A stretch of 64,000 bases of DNA from an uncultured Pelagibacteraceae bacterium (GTDB lineage: Bacteria; Pseudomonadota; Alphaproteobacteria; Pelagibacterales; Pelagibacteraceae), in assembly GCA_902584995.1 (NCBI GenBank), contig CACICF010000002.1, positions 60,246 to 124,245 of the forward strand, read 5' to 3'. Shown piece after piece: positions 38,808 to 49,551 of the stretch. How positions within the stretch are numbered: position 1 is the stretch's first letter; every line of letters begins with the position of its first letter. The notes under the pieces are model-generated. The model did no database searches, had not been told where the DNA came from, and worked only from the letters and a program-made list of their open reading frames with translations. A program made the position numbers and the translations under genes.

Positions 38808-39415
38808 TCAAGAATACTAAGTAGTTTTTTCTCTATATTTTTACTTATTACTATGACACCTTTTTCATTTGGATGCATACCATCATCTAAATTTAAATCA
38901 GGATTTAAAGCAACTCCATCTAGCAAGAAAGGTATAAAATCCATTTCATATTTGACAGACAAACTTTTAAAAATTTTATCAAATTCATTTTTATAATCTT
39001 TTCCATGACTTTCAGGTGCAATCATTCCAGCAATAACTATTTGAATTTTTTTATTTAATATTTTTATTATAATTTGATCTAAATTTTTTTTGGTTTCATT
39101 TGGACTTATTCCACGCAACATATCATTTGCACCAAGGCATAATAAAATTATGTCAATATTCTTTTCACTAATTGTCCAGTCAATCCTGTTTAAACCTCCA
39201 GCAGATGTATCTCCTGATACACTTGCATTGATCACTTTTACTTTTAAGCCTTTTTTATTTAAATTTTTCTCAAGCACATTCGATAAATGATATTTTTTAT
39301 CTAAACCATAACCTGACATAAGGCTATCACCAAATAAGACAACTTTGTAATCGGCTTTGGCTACAAATGCTGGTATTAATAAAACAATTATTTTTATAAT
39401 TAATTTTTTTATCAT
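38804..39415 (-). CDS. GDSL-family arylesterase/acyl-CoA thioesterase I-like
   Basis: LFGDSLMSGYG, LGANDMLRG, DGMHPNEKG. Confidence 0.9.
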   Translation of the reverse strand: MIKKLIIKIIVLLIPAFVAKADYKVVLFGDSLMSGYGLDKKYHLSNVLEKNLNKKGLKVKVINASVSGDTSAGGLNRIDWTISEKNIDIILLCLGANDMLRGISPNETKKNLDQIIIKILNKKIQIVIAGMIAPESHGKDYKNEFDKIFKSLSVKYEMDFIPFLLDGVALNPDLNLDDGMHPNEKGVIVISKNIEKKLLSILD

Positions 39416-40088
39416 GAGTAAACTTTTAAAATTATCTAATGTTAATTTAAATTATACAATAGACAGCAAGTCTATAAATATTTTAAAAAATATTAGTTTC
39501 GAAGCAGATAATAAAGAAACTATTTCAGTAGTTGGGGAAAGTGGTTCAGGCAAAACAAGTTTAATCATGTTGATCGGAGGTCTAGAAAAAGTATCATCAG
39601 GAAATATTTTTTTTAGAGATTCAGAGTTGTCTAAAATGAATGAGGATGAAATTTCTAAAATTAGAAGAAAAAATATAGGAATAGTATTTCAATCCTTTTA
39701 TTTAATACCAAATTATACTGCACTTGAAAATGTTAGCCTATCCTTAGAAATAAATAAATTTGATAATCCAACAGCGAAAGCAAAAGAAATTTTAGATAGG
39801 TTTGGTTTAAGTAATAGATTTAATAATTTTCCAAGCCAACTTTCAGGAGGCGAACAACAGAGGGTTGCCATTGCAAGGTCTGTTGCAATGAAACCAGAGC
39901 TAATTTTAGCGGATGAGCCTACTGGTAACTTAGATAGTGAAAATACAGACAAAATTTCTAGTTTACTTTTTAATTATATTGAAGATGAAAATGCAAGTTT
40001 AATAATGGTTACTCACGACAATAATTTGGCTAATTTAACAAAAAGAAAAATCATTATTAAAGATGGAGTAATAAGTGAAAATAAATGA
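39414..40088 (+). CDS. YbbA/LolD-type ABC ATP-binding protein
   Basis: [24 protein letters not shown]; trimmed start [11 protein letters not shown]. Confidence 0.9.
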   Translation: MSKLLKLSNVNLNYTIDSKSINILKNISFEADNKETISVVGESGSGKTSLIMLIGGLEKVSSGNIFFRDSELSKMNEDEISKIRRKNIGIVFQSFYLIPNYTALENVSLSLEINKFDNPTAKAKEILDRFGLSNRFNNFPSQLSGGEQQRVAIARSVAMKPELILADEPTGNLDSENTDKISSLLFNYIEDENASLIMVTHDNNLANLTKRKIIIKDGVISENK

Positions 40089-42600
40089 TTTAAGTCTTTA
40101 CTCTGGATACGCATTTCGAGATTTATCTAGAAGTTACTCAAAAATATTAAGTATTATTATTACATTATTAATAAGCCTATTTATACTTAGTGCCATTCTT
40201 ACTATCGAGGATAGTTTAGAAAATGAACTTGATGAAAATTCAAAAGTTCTTTTAGGAGGTGATTTAGAAATTGATTACAATAATAAAGAAGGTGACAGAA
40301 GTTTAATCAATCAGGTTAGAAGTTTTTCCACAGTATCGCAAATGGTTGAATTCAGCACAATGATTTCAACAACAAAAAAAAAAAATAATAAAACATCATT
40401 TACAAGAATTAAAGCAGTAGATCAAAATTACCCTCTATATGGAGATGTAATTTATGAACCAAGTGGATCATTAAAAAATTTAAATAAAATTGAAAATACC
40501 ATAATGGTAAACGAAAATATATTTAAGAACTTAAAACTTAAAATTAATGATATCGTTAAAGTTCAAAATAAAGAATTTAAAGTTATTGGTATTGTGAAAG
40601 CTCTGCCAGATATTGGTGGAGCTTTTGTTTTTGGTGATTTTGCCCTTACAGGAAAAAAAACATTAGATAATTTAGAACTAAATACTTTGGGAAGCTTTTT
40701 GAATTATGAATACAAAATTAGATTTGATAGTAACGAAAACAAAGATAATAAAATAAATAAAATTATAAATATTTTTAAAGATGATAATAAAGTAAAAATA
40801 AGATATCCAGAAAATTCTGCTGGAGGAATTAAAAGAATTATTGATAATTTTTCACAATTTTTGTCATTGGTATCCATAAGCGCTATGCTTATTGCTGGAA
40901 TAGGAATTGCAAATACCCTTCTTTCATTTATTAATCAAAAAAATTCATCAATTGCAGTTCAAAAAGCAATAGGGATTAATTCTGTAAATATTAAGACCGT
41001 TTATTATTTGCAATTATTTATCATTTTATTTGTTATTTCACTAATTGCTTATGGATTAAGTTTCCTATTGGTGCCAATTGTAGATAAATATATATCAGAT
41101 GGACTTGGATTAAATATTGAGGCCTCTTTTTCATTAACAAATTTATCAATAGTTTTTTTAGTTGGATTATTGGTAATAATAATATTTTCAATCCCAACTG
41201 TTAATTCTATTGACCAAATTAAAGCCTCTAGTTTGTTTAGAAATGTTTTTCAAAGTTTGCAGTTTAAATATTCAAAAAAGTCAATAATATTAAGTCTATT
41301 TCTACTGGCTATTCTAATTAGCTTGTTTGCATTTAGGTCCTCTATCCCATATTACAGCTTGATTTATTTTGCCTCCTTCTTTGTATGTCTAGCTATATTT
41401 TTTTATGTTTCCCGTCTAATAATATTATTACTGAGGAACAATCTAATTAATCTTCGAATATCATCAAAAATAGCTGTTAAAAATATTACTCAATCAAAAA
41501 GCATTACACCAATAACTATTATGTCTCTTGGACTAGGAATGACATTGTTGCTGACATTAGCATTTGTGGGCTCTAACTTTAAAAGAGAAATAGCAAAATC
41601 AATTCCAGACATTGCACCAGATTATTTTTTTTTAGGTATTCAAAATAATCAGAAAGATTTATTTCTAAAAACTATAAATGAAGCAGATAAAGATGCTGAA
41701 ATAGAAATTGTTCCTATGGTGTCGGCAGGAATTGTTAAGATTAATGGAGTAGATCCTAACACCTATATATCAAATACTAATGATAGTTATTGGGTAATTA
41801 TGAATGATAGAAGAGTTTCTTGGACAGATACAATCCCAAAAGATAATCCAATTTTAGAGGGTAGTTGGTGGGACACTTCACAACCTAACAAATTGCAAAT
41901 TTCATTAGATAGCAAAGTTGCAAAAGACTTTGGAGTAAAAATTGGTGATAAGTTTACACTTAGAATTTATGGTAGAGAAATTGAAGGAGAAGTAGTTAAT
42001 TTTAGATTGGTGAATTATCAAGATTTAAGTATTAACTTTGCAATGTTGCTTAATCCACAATTCGCAAAAAATATTCCACATGAGTACCTATCTACAATAA
42101 AATTTAAAGAAACTGAAAATTTCAATGAAGTTAATTTCTTAGACCAATTCCCAAGTGTATCAATAATAAAAATTTCTGATTATTTGTCAAAAGTAACTGA
42201 TGTGCTTAATAAAGTTTTTGTAGCGGTTAGTATAATTTCAGCTGTCACAGTAATTATTGGCTTAGTTGTAATTTCAAGTGCAATTATTGTTCAAGGAAAA
42301 ATTAAAACATTTCAAAATCTTATTTTTAAAATTATAGGTTTTTCAAAAAAAGAAATTTTAATGTCTTCAATTATTGAATTCATAATATCTTTTTTATCTA
42401 TAATATTATTTTCTACTATTTTTTCTGTAATAGCATCAAAGTTTATTATTGAGAATATTTTTCAACTCAATTGGTTATTCGAATTTGATATATTTTTATA
42501 TGTAATAATCGGTGTGGGCTGTACAACACTTGCTCTTATAATATTGACAAACCTTAAATACTTAAGTCCAAAAGTTTATCCACTTGTCAGAAACGAATAA
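40075..42600 (+). CDS. YbbP-type FtsX-domain ABC permease
   Basis: 841 aa, two MacB/FtsX-like halves; follows ABC ATPase. Confidence 0.88.
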   Translation: MKINDLSLYSGYAFRDLSRSYSKILSIIITLLISLFILSAILTIEDSLENELDENSKVLLGGDLEIDYNNKEGDRSLINQVRSFSTVSQMVEFSTMISTTKKKNNKTSFTRIKAVDQNYPLYGDVIYEPSGSLKNLNKIENTIMVNENIFKNLKLKINDIVKVQNKEFKVIGIVKALPDIGGAFVFGDFALTGKKTLDNLELNTLGSFLNYEYKIRFDSNENKDNKINKIINIFKDDNKVKIRYPENSAGGIKRIIDNFSQFLSLVSISAMLIAGIGIANTLLSFINQKNSSIAVQKAIGINSVNIKTVYYLQLFIILFVISLIAYGLSFLLVPIVDKYISDGLGLNIEASFSLTNLSIVFLVGLLVIIIFSIPTVNSIDQIKASSLFRNVFQSLQFKYSKKSIILSLFLLAILISLFAFRSSIPYYSLIYFASFFVCLAIFFYVSRLIILLLRNNLINLRISSKIAVKNITQSKSITPITIMSLGLGMTLLLTLAFVGSNFKREIAKSIPDIAPDYFFLGIQNNQKDLFLKTINEADKDAEIEIVPMVSAGIVKINGVDPNTYISNTNDSYWVIMNDRRVSWTDTIPKDNPILEGSWWDTSQPNKLQISLDSKVAKDFGVKIGDKFTLRIYGREIEGEVVNFRLVNYQDLSINFAMLLNPQFAKNIPHEYLSTIKFKETENFNEVNFLDQFPSVSIIKISDYLSKVTDVLNKVFVAVSIISAVTVIIGLVVISSAIIVQGKIKTFQNLIFKIIGFSKKEILMSSIIEFIISFLSIILFSTIFSVIASKFIIENIFQLNWLFEFDIFLYVIIGVGCTTLALIILTNLKYLSPKVYPLVRNE

Positions 42601-42624
42601 TATTTAATAATTTTAATTATTTTT

Positions 42625-43017
42625 TTAAATTGAAGCTTTTAAAGCCTCATAAATTAAATCTTCTGTAGTTTCGCCGATACTTCTATAAACTTCTTTGCCA
42701 TCCTTGAAAATTAATAGAGTAGTCTGATAAATCACATTGAAAGCATCAGCAATATCTCTATTCATTACATCAAATGAAAAATACTCAATATTATCAAATT
42801 TAATATCTGATAACTCACCTTCTTTTTTCGCTGTTTGTAAAATTTTCATTTGTTTTGCACACGATGAGCAATATTCTATCCAAGAACTAATCACTATAAC
42901 TTTTCCCTCTGATTTAGCTTTGTTAAACAATTCTTGGTCAAATGTTGTTTTCTTTTCCATTGCATTCACATTGAATGCAAACATGCAAATTGTAAGTATT
43001 AAAATTTTTTTAAACAT
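42625..43017 (-). CDS. Exported thioredoxin-fold protein
   Basis: Signal peptide; SSWIEYCSSCAKQMK CxxC. Confidence 0.85.
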   Translation of the reverse strand: MFKKILILTICMFAFNVNAMEKKTTFDQELFNKAKSEGKVIVISSWIEYCSSCAKQMKILQTAKKEGELSDIKFDNIEYFSFDVMNRDIADAFNVIYQTTLLIFKDGKEVYRSIGETTEDLIYEALKASI

Positions 43018-43058
43018 TTCAATAAATTAATTGTTTTTAAAATAAAAAAAATACTTTA

Positions 43059-43134
43059 TATTGACACATGGGGTGCCTATAGGCTGAGAAAAACCCAATG
43101 AACCTGTCCGGTAATTCAGAAAGGGAACAATGGA
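43059..43134 (+). ncRNA. TPP riboswitch (THI element)
   Basis: GGGGTGCC..TAGGCTGAGA..ACCC..GAACCTGTCCGGTAATTC..AGAAAGGGAACA matches the THI-box core. Confidence 0.93.
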
Positions 43135-44560
43135 ACAAATAAATATCATCACTCAATCCTCAGCAATTATATTAACTTTAGCAATTAGTATTCTTTTTTT
43201 AATAATTGGACTTCTTTATTCTAAAAAGTATCAAGGTCTTAATAATTATTTAGTTGCAAGCAGATCTGTTGGTACTTTTTCTTTAACAGCTAGTTTGGTC
43301 GCATCTGCTTTAGGTGCATGGATATTATTTGGTCCTGCATCTGCTGCTACATGGGGAGGTATAGGTGCAGTTATCGGATATTCGTTAGGCACGGCATTTC
43401 CACTTTTTGCTCTTATATACTTAGGAAAAAAATTTAGAGATAAATATCCAAGAGGCAAATCCTTAATTGAGGTTATAAGATATAGATTTGGTTCACAATT
43501 ATTTAAACTGATTTTATTTTTATCCATTTTTTACATGTCCATTTTTTTAACAGCAGAGGTGACAGCTGTTTCTATATTAATTAATTATATATCAGGAACA
43601 AGCTTATGGATAACAGCATCTATAGTGATCATTAGTTCTCTTTTGTATACTTTGTATGGTGGATTAAGAGCTTCAATATTTACAGATAATATTCAGTTTA
43701 TAGTTTTTGGTTTACTTTTGTTAATATCATTTTCGTACTTGATATCTTTAAACTCTAAAGAGTTTAGTCTTGAATTTATCGAGCAAAATAAACCTAATTT
43801 ATTAAGCTTTAACTATTTACCAAATTTTACTGCAGGTCTAACTTTTTTTATAGCTGTTGCAGCGACAAATCTTTTTCATCAAGGTAATTGGCAAAGAGTT
43901 TATGCAGCTAAAGATAGTAGAGTTTTAAAAAGTAGTCTTATTTATTCTTTTTTAATTATTATACCAATTGTATTTTTGATGGGATTCACAGGGCTAATTG
44001 CCATCTCTCAAAATTCAAATGTTATTCCTGATCTAGCGTTTTTTTCTTTGTTACTTAAAGATAATGTTATTTTTCTAACAATTATAATAATAATTTTAGC
44101 TATTTCATTAACAGTAAGCAGTATAGATACTTTGGTAAACGCTATCTCTAGTTTAATAATTGTTGATGGAAATAAAGTTATCAAATTCAAAGGTAATTAT
44201 TTAAAATTATCTAAGCAAATAATAATATTAATATCTTTGATCTCATTCTTTGTGGCATCACAGGGGTTAAGTATTTTGTATTTATTTTTATTAGCTGATT
44301 TATTTTGTTGTGCAGCCGTATTAAGTGTATTTTATGGTTTTTACTGCAAAGAATTTAATGAAAAAAATGCATATGTTTCAATTATAGTTGGCTTGGTTGG
44401 AGGAATACTTTTTTTTCCAAGTCCAGACTTTTCAAAATCAATTTTGGTTGGAATAATATTGCCAATAGACTTTTTGCCTATATTTGTCTCTCAATCCTTA
44501 CTATTTTGTTCTTTTGTTGTTGCAACATTTTTGCCTGTTTTAACTTGGAAACTAAAATAA
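43130..44560 (+). CDS. Sodium:solute symporter, probable thiamine/HMP precursor transporter
   Basis: SSS-family TM profile; directly controlled by the TPP riboswitch. Confidence 0.88.
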   Translation: MEQINIITQSSAIILTLAISILFLIIGLLYSKKYQGLNNYLVASRSVGTFSLTASLVASALGAWILFGPASAATWGGIGAVIGYSLGTAFPLFALIYLGKKFRDKYPRGKSLIEVIRYRFGSQLFKLILFLSIFYMSIFLTAEVTAVSILINYISGTSLWITASIVIISSLLYTLYGGLRASIFTDNIQFIVFGLLLLISFSYLISLNSKEFSLEFIEQNKPNLLSFNYLPNFTAGLTFFIAVAATNLFHQGNWQRVYAAKDSRVLKSSLIYSFLIIIPIVFLMGFTGLIAISQNSNVIPDLAFFSLLLKDNVIFLTIIIIILAISLTVSSIDTLVNAISSLIIVDGNKVIKFKGNYLKLSKQIIILISLISFFVASQGLSILYLFLLADLFCCAAVLSVFYGFYCKEFNEKNAYVSIIVGLVGGILFFPSPDFSKSILVGIILPIDFLPIFVSQSLLFCSFVVATFLPVLTWKLK

Positions 44561-44605
44561 ACCACCATTTACATCTTGCTTATATAAATATATTATAATC
44601 AAGTT

Positions 44606-45712
44606 ATGAGTTTTATATTGCCATTTATTGTTTTGATCGTTGTTGTAGTCTTTATTCATGAATATGGACATTACTATTTTGCAAAAAAATATGGTGTTGG
44701 AGTAACTGACTTTTCTATAGGTTTTGGAAAAGAATTATTTGGTTGGAATGATAAGTCTGGAACAAGATGGAAAATTTGCTGGATACCCCTAGGTGGTTAT
44801 GTTAAATTTTTTGGTGATCGAAATGTTTTTTCCCAGGCTGATCAAGAAGAACTTTTAAAAAAATATAATAAAGAAGATCAAGAAAAGCTTTTTGTTACAA
44901 AACCATTATATCAAAGATCATTAATTGTTGCAGGTGGTCCAATGGCAAACTTTGTTTTAGCAATATTTATTTTTTTATTCATATATATGTTTGCTGGAAA
45001 AGACTTTACCCCAGCAATTATCGATGAAGTTCAAAAAGATAGTCCTGCAGAAATTGCTGGAATGAAAAAAAATGATATAATTCTTGAAATAGATAATAAC
45101 AAAGTAGAGAGTATTCTTGACGTTTCTAAACTAATTTTAATGTCAACATCTGAAATAGTTGATTTTAAAGTTTCTAGATATGATCAAGAATTGTTATTAA
45201 AAGTAAAACCAAAAATTGTTTCTGGAGTTGACAATCTAGGAAATAAAATTAACAAAAGAATTATTGGAATAAAACTTAGTCCATATAACAATGAAATAAA
45301 CCATAAAAAATTAGGACCGGCGAAAGCATTAATTGAGTCTATTAAAGAAGTTTACTTTGTTACCACTTCATCTCTTAAATATATGGGCTCAATAATTACT
45401 GGCTCTGGAGATAGTTCTCAACTAGGAGGGCCAATTAGAATAGCTAAAATTTCAGGTCAAATCGCAGAGTTTGGAATACTCCCATTTATTAGCATGATGG
45501 CTTATATTTCAATTAGTTTAGGTTTAATTAATCTATTTCCCATCCCACTTTTAGACGGTGGTCACTTAATGTTTTATGCTTTCGAAAAAGTATTAGGAAA
45601 ACCGTTAAGCCAAAAAACACAAGAAGGATTTTTTCGAATCGGAATGTTTTTACTGTTAACTTTGATGTTTTTTGCGACTTTTAACGACCTTAAAGATTTA
45701 GGCTTATTTTAA
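44606..45712 (+). CDS. RseP-like site-2 protease
   Basis: HEYGH zinc motif, PDZ domain, NLFPIPLLDGGH. Confidence 0.95.
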   Translation: MSFILPFIVLIVVVVFIHEYGHYYFAKKYGVGVTDFSIGFGKELFGWNDKSGTRWKICWIPLGGYVKFFGDRNVFSQADQEELLKKYNKEDQEKLFVTKPLYQRSLIVAGGPMANFVLAIFIFLFIYMFAGKDFTPAIIDEVQKDSPAEIAGMKKNDIILEIDNNKVESILDVSKLILMSTSEIVDFKVSRYDQELLLKVKPKIVSGVDNLGNKINKRIIGIKLSPYNNEINHKKLGPAKALIESIKEVYFVTTSSLKYMGSIITGSGDSSQLGGPIRIAKISGQIAEFGILPFISMMAYISISLGLINLFPIPLLDGGHLMFYAFEKVLGKPLSQKTQEGFFRIGMFLLLTLMFFATFNDLKDLGLF

Positions 45713-45863
45713 AGGCATTTTTGACAGTTAAAAAAGCTATATAAATCAACGTTTTTTTACAACTATATGTTGTGCCAAAAAATATTTTAGACACAAAAAA
45801 AAAGCTTGAATTATCAATGATTTTGTTAAGTATATAAATATAACCTTTAAAACCGGAGCTAAA

Positions 45864-46139
45864 ATGAACAAAAAACAACTTATAGCGAAACTAGCTGGGT
45901 CGTTAAATCAAAGTAAAGCTGATGCTGAGCGTACTTTTGATACAATTACCAACACTATTTTGGATGCTTTAAAAGGCGACGATAATGTGAAAATTGCTGG
46001 TTTTGGTACATATAAAGTGGCTAAAAGAAAAGCCCGAATTGGCCGTAATCCAAGAACTGGAGAACAAATCCAAATCGCTGCTTCTCAAAAGGTGAAGTTT
46101 TTACCTGCAAAAGCACTTAAAGAAGTTTTCAACAAATAA
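45864..46139 (+). CDS. HU-family DNA-binding protein
   Basis: GFGTYKVAKRKARIGRNPRTGE. Confidence 0.96.
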   Translation: MNKKQLIAKLAGSLNQSKADAERTFDTITNTILDALKGDDNVKIAGFGTYKVAKRKARIGRNPRTGEQIQIAASQKVKFLPAKALKEVFNK

Positions 46140-46148
46140 ACTTTTTTT

Positions 46149-46188
46149 AACAGCCTTTTTTAAGATTAAAAACTTGAAAAAGGCTGTT
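46149..46188. terminator. Inverted repeat downstream of HU gene
   Basis: AACAGCCTTTTT ... AAAAAGGCTGTT; no clear trailing T tract. Confidence 0.5.
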
Positions 46189-46284
46189 ACTACATGCACT
46201 TACTGCATACCTATTTTTCCTAACTATCATTAGTTTTTAAATTTATTAAATTTATAAGAATACCTTTAATTAAACGGAGGTGAA

Positions 46285-47601
46285 ATGGTTAAACATTTAA
46301 AAAAAATAGTCGGACCTTTAGTAAGTATATTTTTCTTACTAAGCATGACTAGCACCGGATATGCTGAAACTACTGTTTCAATAGAGGTAAGTGCCATCTT
46401 AAACTCATTACTATTCCTAATTTGTGGTTTCTTAGTAATGTTTATGGCCGCTGGATTTGCCATGCTCGAATCAGGGATGGTAACGTCAAAAAGTGTATCT
46501 GTAATATGTGCAAAGAATATTGGATTATTTTCAATCGCTGGAATTATGTTTTGGATGGTTGGATATAATTTAGCTTACGGAATTCCAGAAGGTGGATACA
46601 TTGGAAGCTTTACTCCATGGTCAGATGGAAGTGAATTAGATGCAGGTGGTGATAATTATCAATACACAGCAGGTTCAGATTGGTATTTCCAAATGGTATT
46701 CTGTGCAACAACAGTTTCAATTGTATCTGGAACATTAGCTGAAAGAATTAAATTATGGCCGTTCTTTTTATTTGCAGCTATTCTTTCAGGTATCATTTAT
46801 CCAATCGTTATGGGTTGGCAGTGGGGAGGTGGCTGGTTAGCAGCTGCAGGATTCTCTGATTTTGCTGGCTCTACTCTTGTTCACTCAACTGGAGGAGCAG
46901 CAGCTTTAGCTGGGGCGATTCTTTTAGGAGCTAGAACTGGTAGATTTGATAAATCTGGAGCAGCCAAACCTATGAAGCCATTTGCGGCGTCATCTGTACC
47001 ATTGGTAACAGTTGGTGTATTTATTTTATGGCTAGGTTGGTTCGGATTTAACGGTGGATCACAATTAGCTATGGGAACATTTGATGATGCAGTTGCAGTA
47101 TCAAATATTTTCATTAATACAAACTTAGCAGCCTGTGGTGGTGTATTAGCAGCTGGAGCAGTAACTAGATTAATGGCAGGTAAAACTGACGTTATACAAA
47201 TGCTTAACGGAGCAATTGGTGGTCTAGTAGCAATTACAGCTGAGCCATTAATGCCTTCACCGCTAGCAGCAATTCTTATAGGTGCAATTGGTGGACTAAT
47301 AGTTGTGTTCGGAACTAAATTATTATTCTCACTTAAAATCGATGATGTAGTTGGAGCAATTCCAGCTCACTTATTCGCTGGAGTATGGGGTACACTAGCT
47401 GTGCCACTTACAAATGGTGATGCATCATTCGGTGCACAGCTTCTTGGAGTAATATCAATCAATGCGTTTGTATTTATAGTTTCACTAATAGTTTGGGGAA
47501 TTATGAAAGGTACAATGGGTATAAGATTGAGTAAAGAAGCAGAAAGACTTGGAACTGACGTTTCAGAGTCTGGTGTAATTGCATACGCAATAAGAGACTA
47601 A
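46285..47601 (+). CDS. amtB: Ammonium transporter
   Basis: STGGAAALAGA, WLGWFGFNGGS, AHLFAGVWGT. Confidence 0.96.
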   Translation: MVKHLKKIVGPLVSIFFLLSMTSTGYAETTVSIEVSAILNSLLFLICGFLVMFMAAGFAMLESGMVTSKSVSVICAKNIGLFSIAGIMFWMVGYNLAYGIPEGGYIGSFTPWSDGSELDAGGDNYQYTAGSDWYFQMVFCATTVSIVSGTLAERIKLWPFFLFAAILSGIIYPIVMGWQWGGGWLAAAGFSDFAGSTLVHSTGGAAALAGAILLGARTGRFDKSGAAKPMKPFAASSVPLVTVGVFILWLGWFGFNGGSQLAMGTFDDAVAVSNIFINTNLAACGGVLAAGAVTRLMAGKTDVIQMLNGAIGGLVAITAEPLMPSPLAAILIGAIGGLIVVFGTKLLFSLKIDDVVGAIPAHLFAGVWGTLAVPLTNGDASFGAQLLGVISINAFVFIVSLIVWGIMKGTMGIRLSKEAERLGTDVSESGVIAYAIRD

Positions 47602-47631
47602 AGAATAACTATCTCTCTCTCTATAGTTAAG

Positions 47632-47658
47632 AAAAGGCCCCTGAAAAGGGGCCTTTTT
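47632..47658 (+). terminator. Rho-independent terminator after amtB
   Basis: AAAAGGCCCC-TGAAAA-GGGGCCTTTTT. Confidence 0.92.
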
Positions 47659-47659
47659 A

Positions 47660-48118
47660 TTAAGCACTCTTAATAAAATCTAAAACCTCTTGAGCGTGCC
47701 CTGCGGCCTTAACATTTGTCCATTCTTTAATAATTTTATTTTTTTGAATTATAAATGTACTTCTTACAGTTCCCATAAACTCTCTACCCATAAATTTTTT
47801 TTTGGCCCATACTTTGTACCTTTTTAAAGAAACCTTATCTTCATCAGCCAACAACTCAAATTTTAACTTAAGTTTTTTGCTCCATTTTTGATGACTCTCT
47901 GCACTATCTTTAGATATACCAAAAACAGTACATCCAAGTTTTTCAAATTTGCTTAATAGTTTATTAAAGTCATTTGTTTCAATTGTACACCCACTGGTGT
48001 TATCTTTTGGATAAAAGTATATAATAATAAATTTAGATTTTATTTTATCTAATTCTATATTTTTACCAGATGTTGATTTTAGTTTAAAATTTGGTGCTTT
48101 TTTATTCAATAAACTCAT
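47660..48118 (-). CDS. BCP-type peroxiredoxin
   Basis: YPKDNTSGCTIETNDFN; trimmed start MSLLNKKAPNF. Confidence 0.93.
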   Translation of the reverse strand: MSLLNKKAPNFKLKSTSGKNIELDKIKSKFIIIYFYPKDNTSGCTIETNDFNKLLSKFEKLGCTVFGISKDSAESHQKWSKKLKLKFELLADEDKVSLKRYKVWAKKKFMGREFMGTVRSTFIIQKNKIIKEWTNVKAAGHAQEVLDFIKSA

Positions 48119-49136
48119 TTTCACTCCACAATTTATTAAGATTTTCATTTGGTGATATACCATAAATAGAATTAATGTTAGTAAAATGTATAGCTAAGGA
48201 TGGTATTGGACTAAAACAGAACTCATTACTAAAAATGTCATGTAATGGTTTTTCAAATGGGGCATGCTCAAAAGTTGTCATCATTTTTAAATTATCAAAG
48301 TATTTCTGTATCATTTTCTTACTTGTTAAAAAAGTACACAATGTTTGATCAATTCTTCTCCAATGTGATTTATTCCCAAATAAAACATTTGTTTTAGTAG
48401 GATTTATATAAAGGTAAGGATAATCTGTTGGACACAAAAATAATTCATTATTAATGAGACTTGAAAATTTTTCATAAGTAAAAATCATTTCTTCAATTGA
48501 ATTAATTTTATGCAAATAATCATCCTCCACAAAATAGATTAAATCGTCTGAATTTAGAGAAAGGTCCAAAGATTGACTTATATTTGACATATTAGATTTT
48601 TGATTATCAGAAACTTTTTTATTCTCTTGATTAATACTATTTATATTTATCTTATATTTTTCTAATTCTAATTTTTTTATATCGAAATAAAAGAAATGAT
48701 TATTTAAAATTTTTTTATACTTTTCAATTACATCTTTACTAGATTCATGGTCTATTATTGTAATTTTCAGATCTATTGTATTAAACAAATACTTTGAGTG
48801 ATTTAGTGACTTTACAATTGAATTTAAGCTTCTTATTGAATACTCTTTTTTTTCTTCACTAAATATACGTTCTTTTGACTGGCTAAGCATTTTTACAGAT
48901 GCACAACTTCTAAAAATTATATGGAGAGATTTTACTTTTCTTGTAATTTTAAACTCACCTAATGGCAAAGTAGTTGATTGTTCACCAATTATTGACAAAT
49001 TTTCATGACCATATTTTTCAATATCGCTTATTGAATAATTGCTCTGATCGATGATTTCAAAATTAAATAATCTATTAACTTTTATTAATAATTTTTTTAG
49101 AAATGATTTTTTTTTCTTTATTTTTAGCTGTTTCAC
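48102..49136 (-). CDS. Possible glycosyltransferase-like protein
   Basis: YFVEDDYLH DxD-like motif and late conserved-looking aromatic/His segments. Confidence 0.45.
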   Translation of the reverse strand: MKQLKIKKKKSFLKKLLIKVNRLFNFEIIDQSNYSISDIEKYGHENLSIIGEQSTTLPLGEFKITRKVKSLHIIFRSCASVKMLSQSKERIFSEEKKEYSIRSLNSIVKSLNHSKYLFNTIDLKITIIDHESSKDVIEKYKKILNNHFFYFDIKKLELEKYKININSINQENKKVSDNQKSNMSNISQSLDLSLNSDDLIYFVEDDYLHKINSIEEMIFTYEKFSSLINNELFLCPTDYPYLYINPTKTNVLFGNKSHWRRIDQTLCTFLTSKKMIQKYFDNLKMMTTFEHAPFEKPLHDIFSNEFCFSPIPSLAIHFTNINSIYGISPNENLNKLWSENEFIE

Positions 49137-49155
49137 AATATAACATTTAATTTAT

Positions 49156-49542
49156 ATGAATATTAAATCAGCATCAACTTTAGTATCGGAGGCTTTGCAA
49201 GAAATTAGGACGATAACTCCCAAGGAAGCGTTGGAAAAATCTAATAATAATAAATGTAACCTTATTGATATTAGAGATGTTAGGGAATTGGAAAGATTAG
49301 GCAGGATAGAAAATTCCTCACATATACCTAGAGGAATGTTGGAGTTTTGGATGGATCCAGATAGCCAATATTTTAGAGATGGAAAAATCGATATGAATAA
49401 AGAAATAGTACTATTTTGTGCAGGTGGTTTAAGGTCCGCATTAGCAACAAAAACTTTAAAAAATATGGGATTTACAAATGTTTGTCATATAGAAGGTGGG
49501 TTCGGTTCAATGCAAAACTCTGGATTTAAAGTAATTAAATAA
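49156..49542 (+). CDS. Rhodanese-domain protein
   Basis: LIDIRDVRE, CAGGLRSALA active-site loop. Confidence 0.92.
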   Translation: MNIKSASTLVSEALQEIRTITPKEALEKSNNNKCNLIDIRDVRELERLGRIENSSHIPRGMLEFWMDPDSQYFRDGKIDMNKEIVLFCAGGLRSALATKTLKNMGFTNVCHIEGGFGSMQNSGFKVIK

Positions 49543-49551
49543 TCTTTAAAC

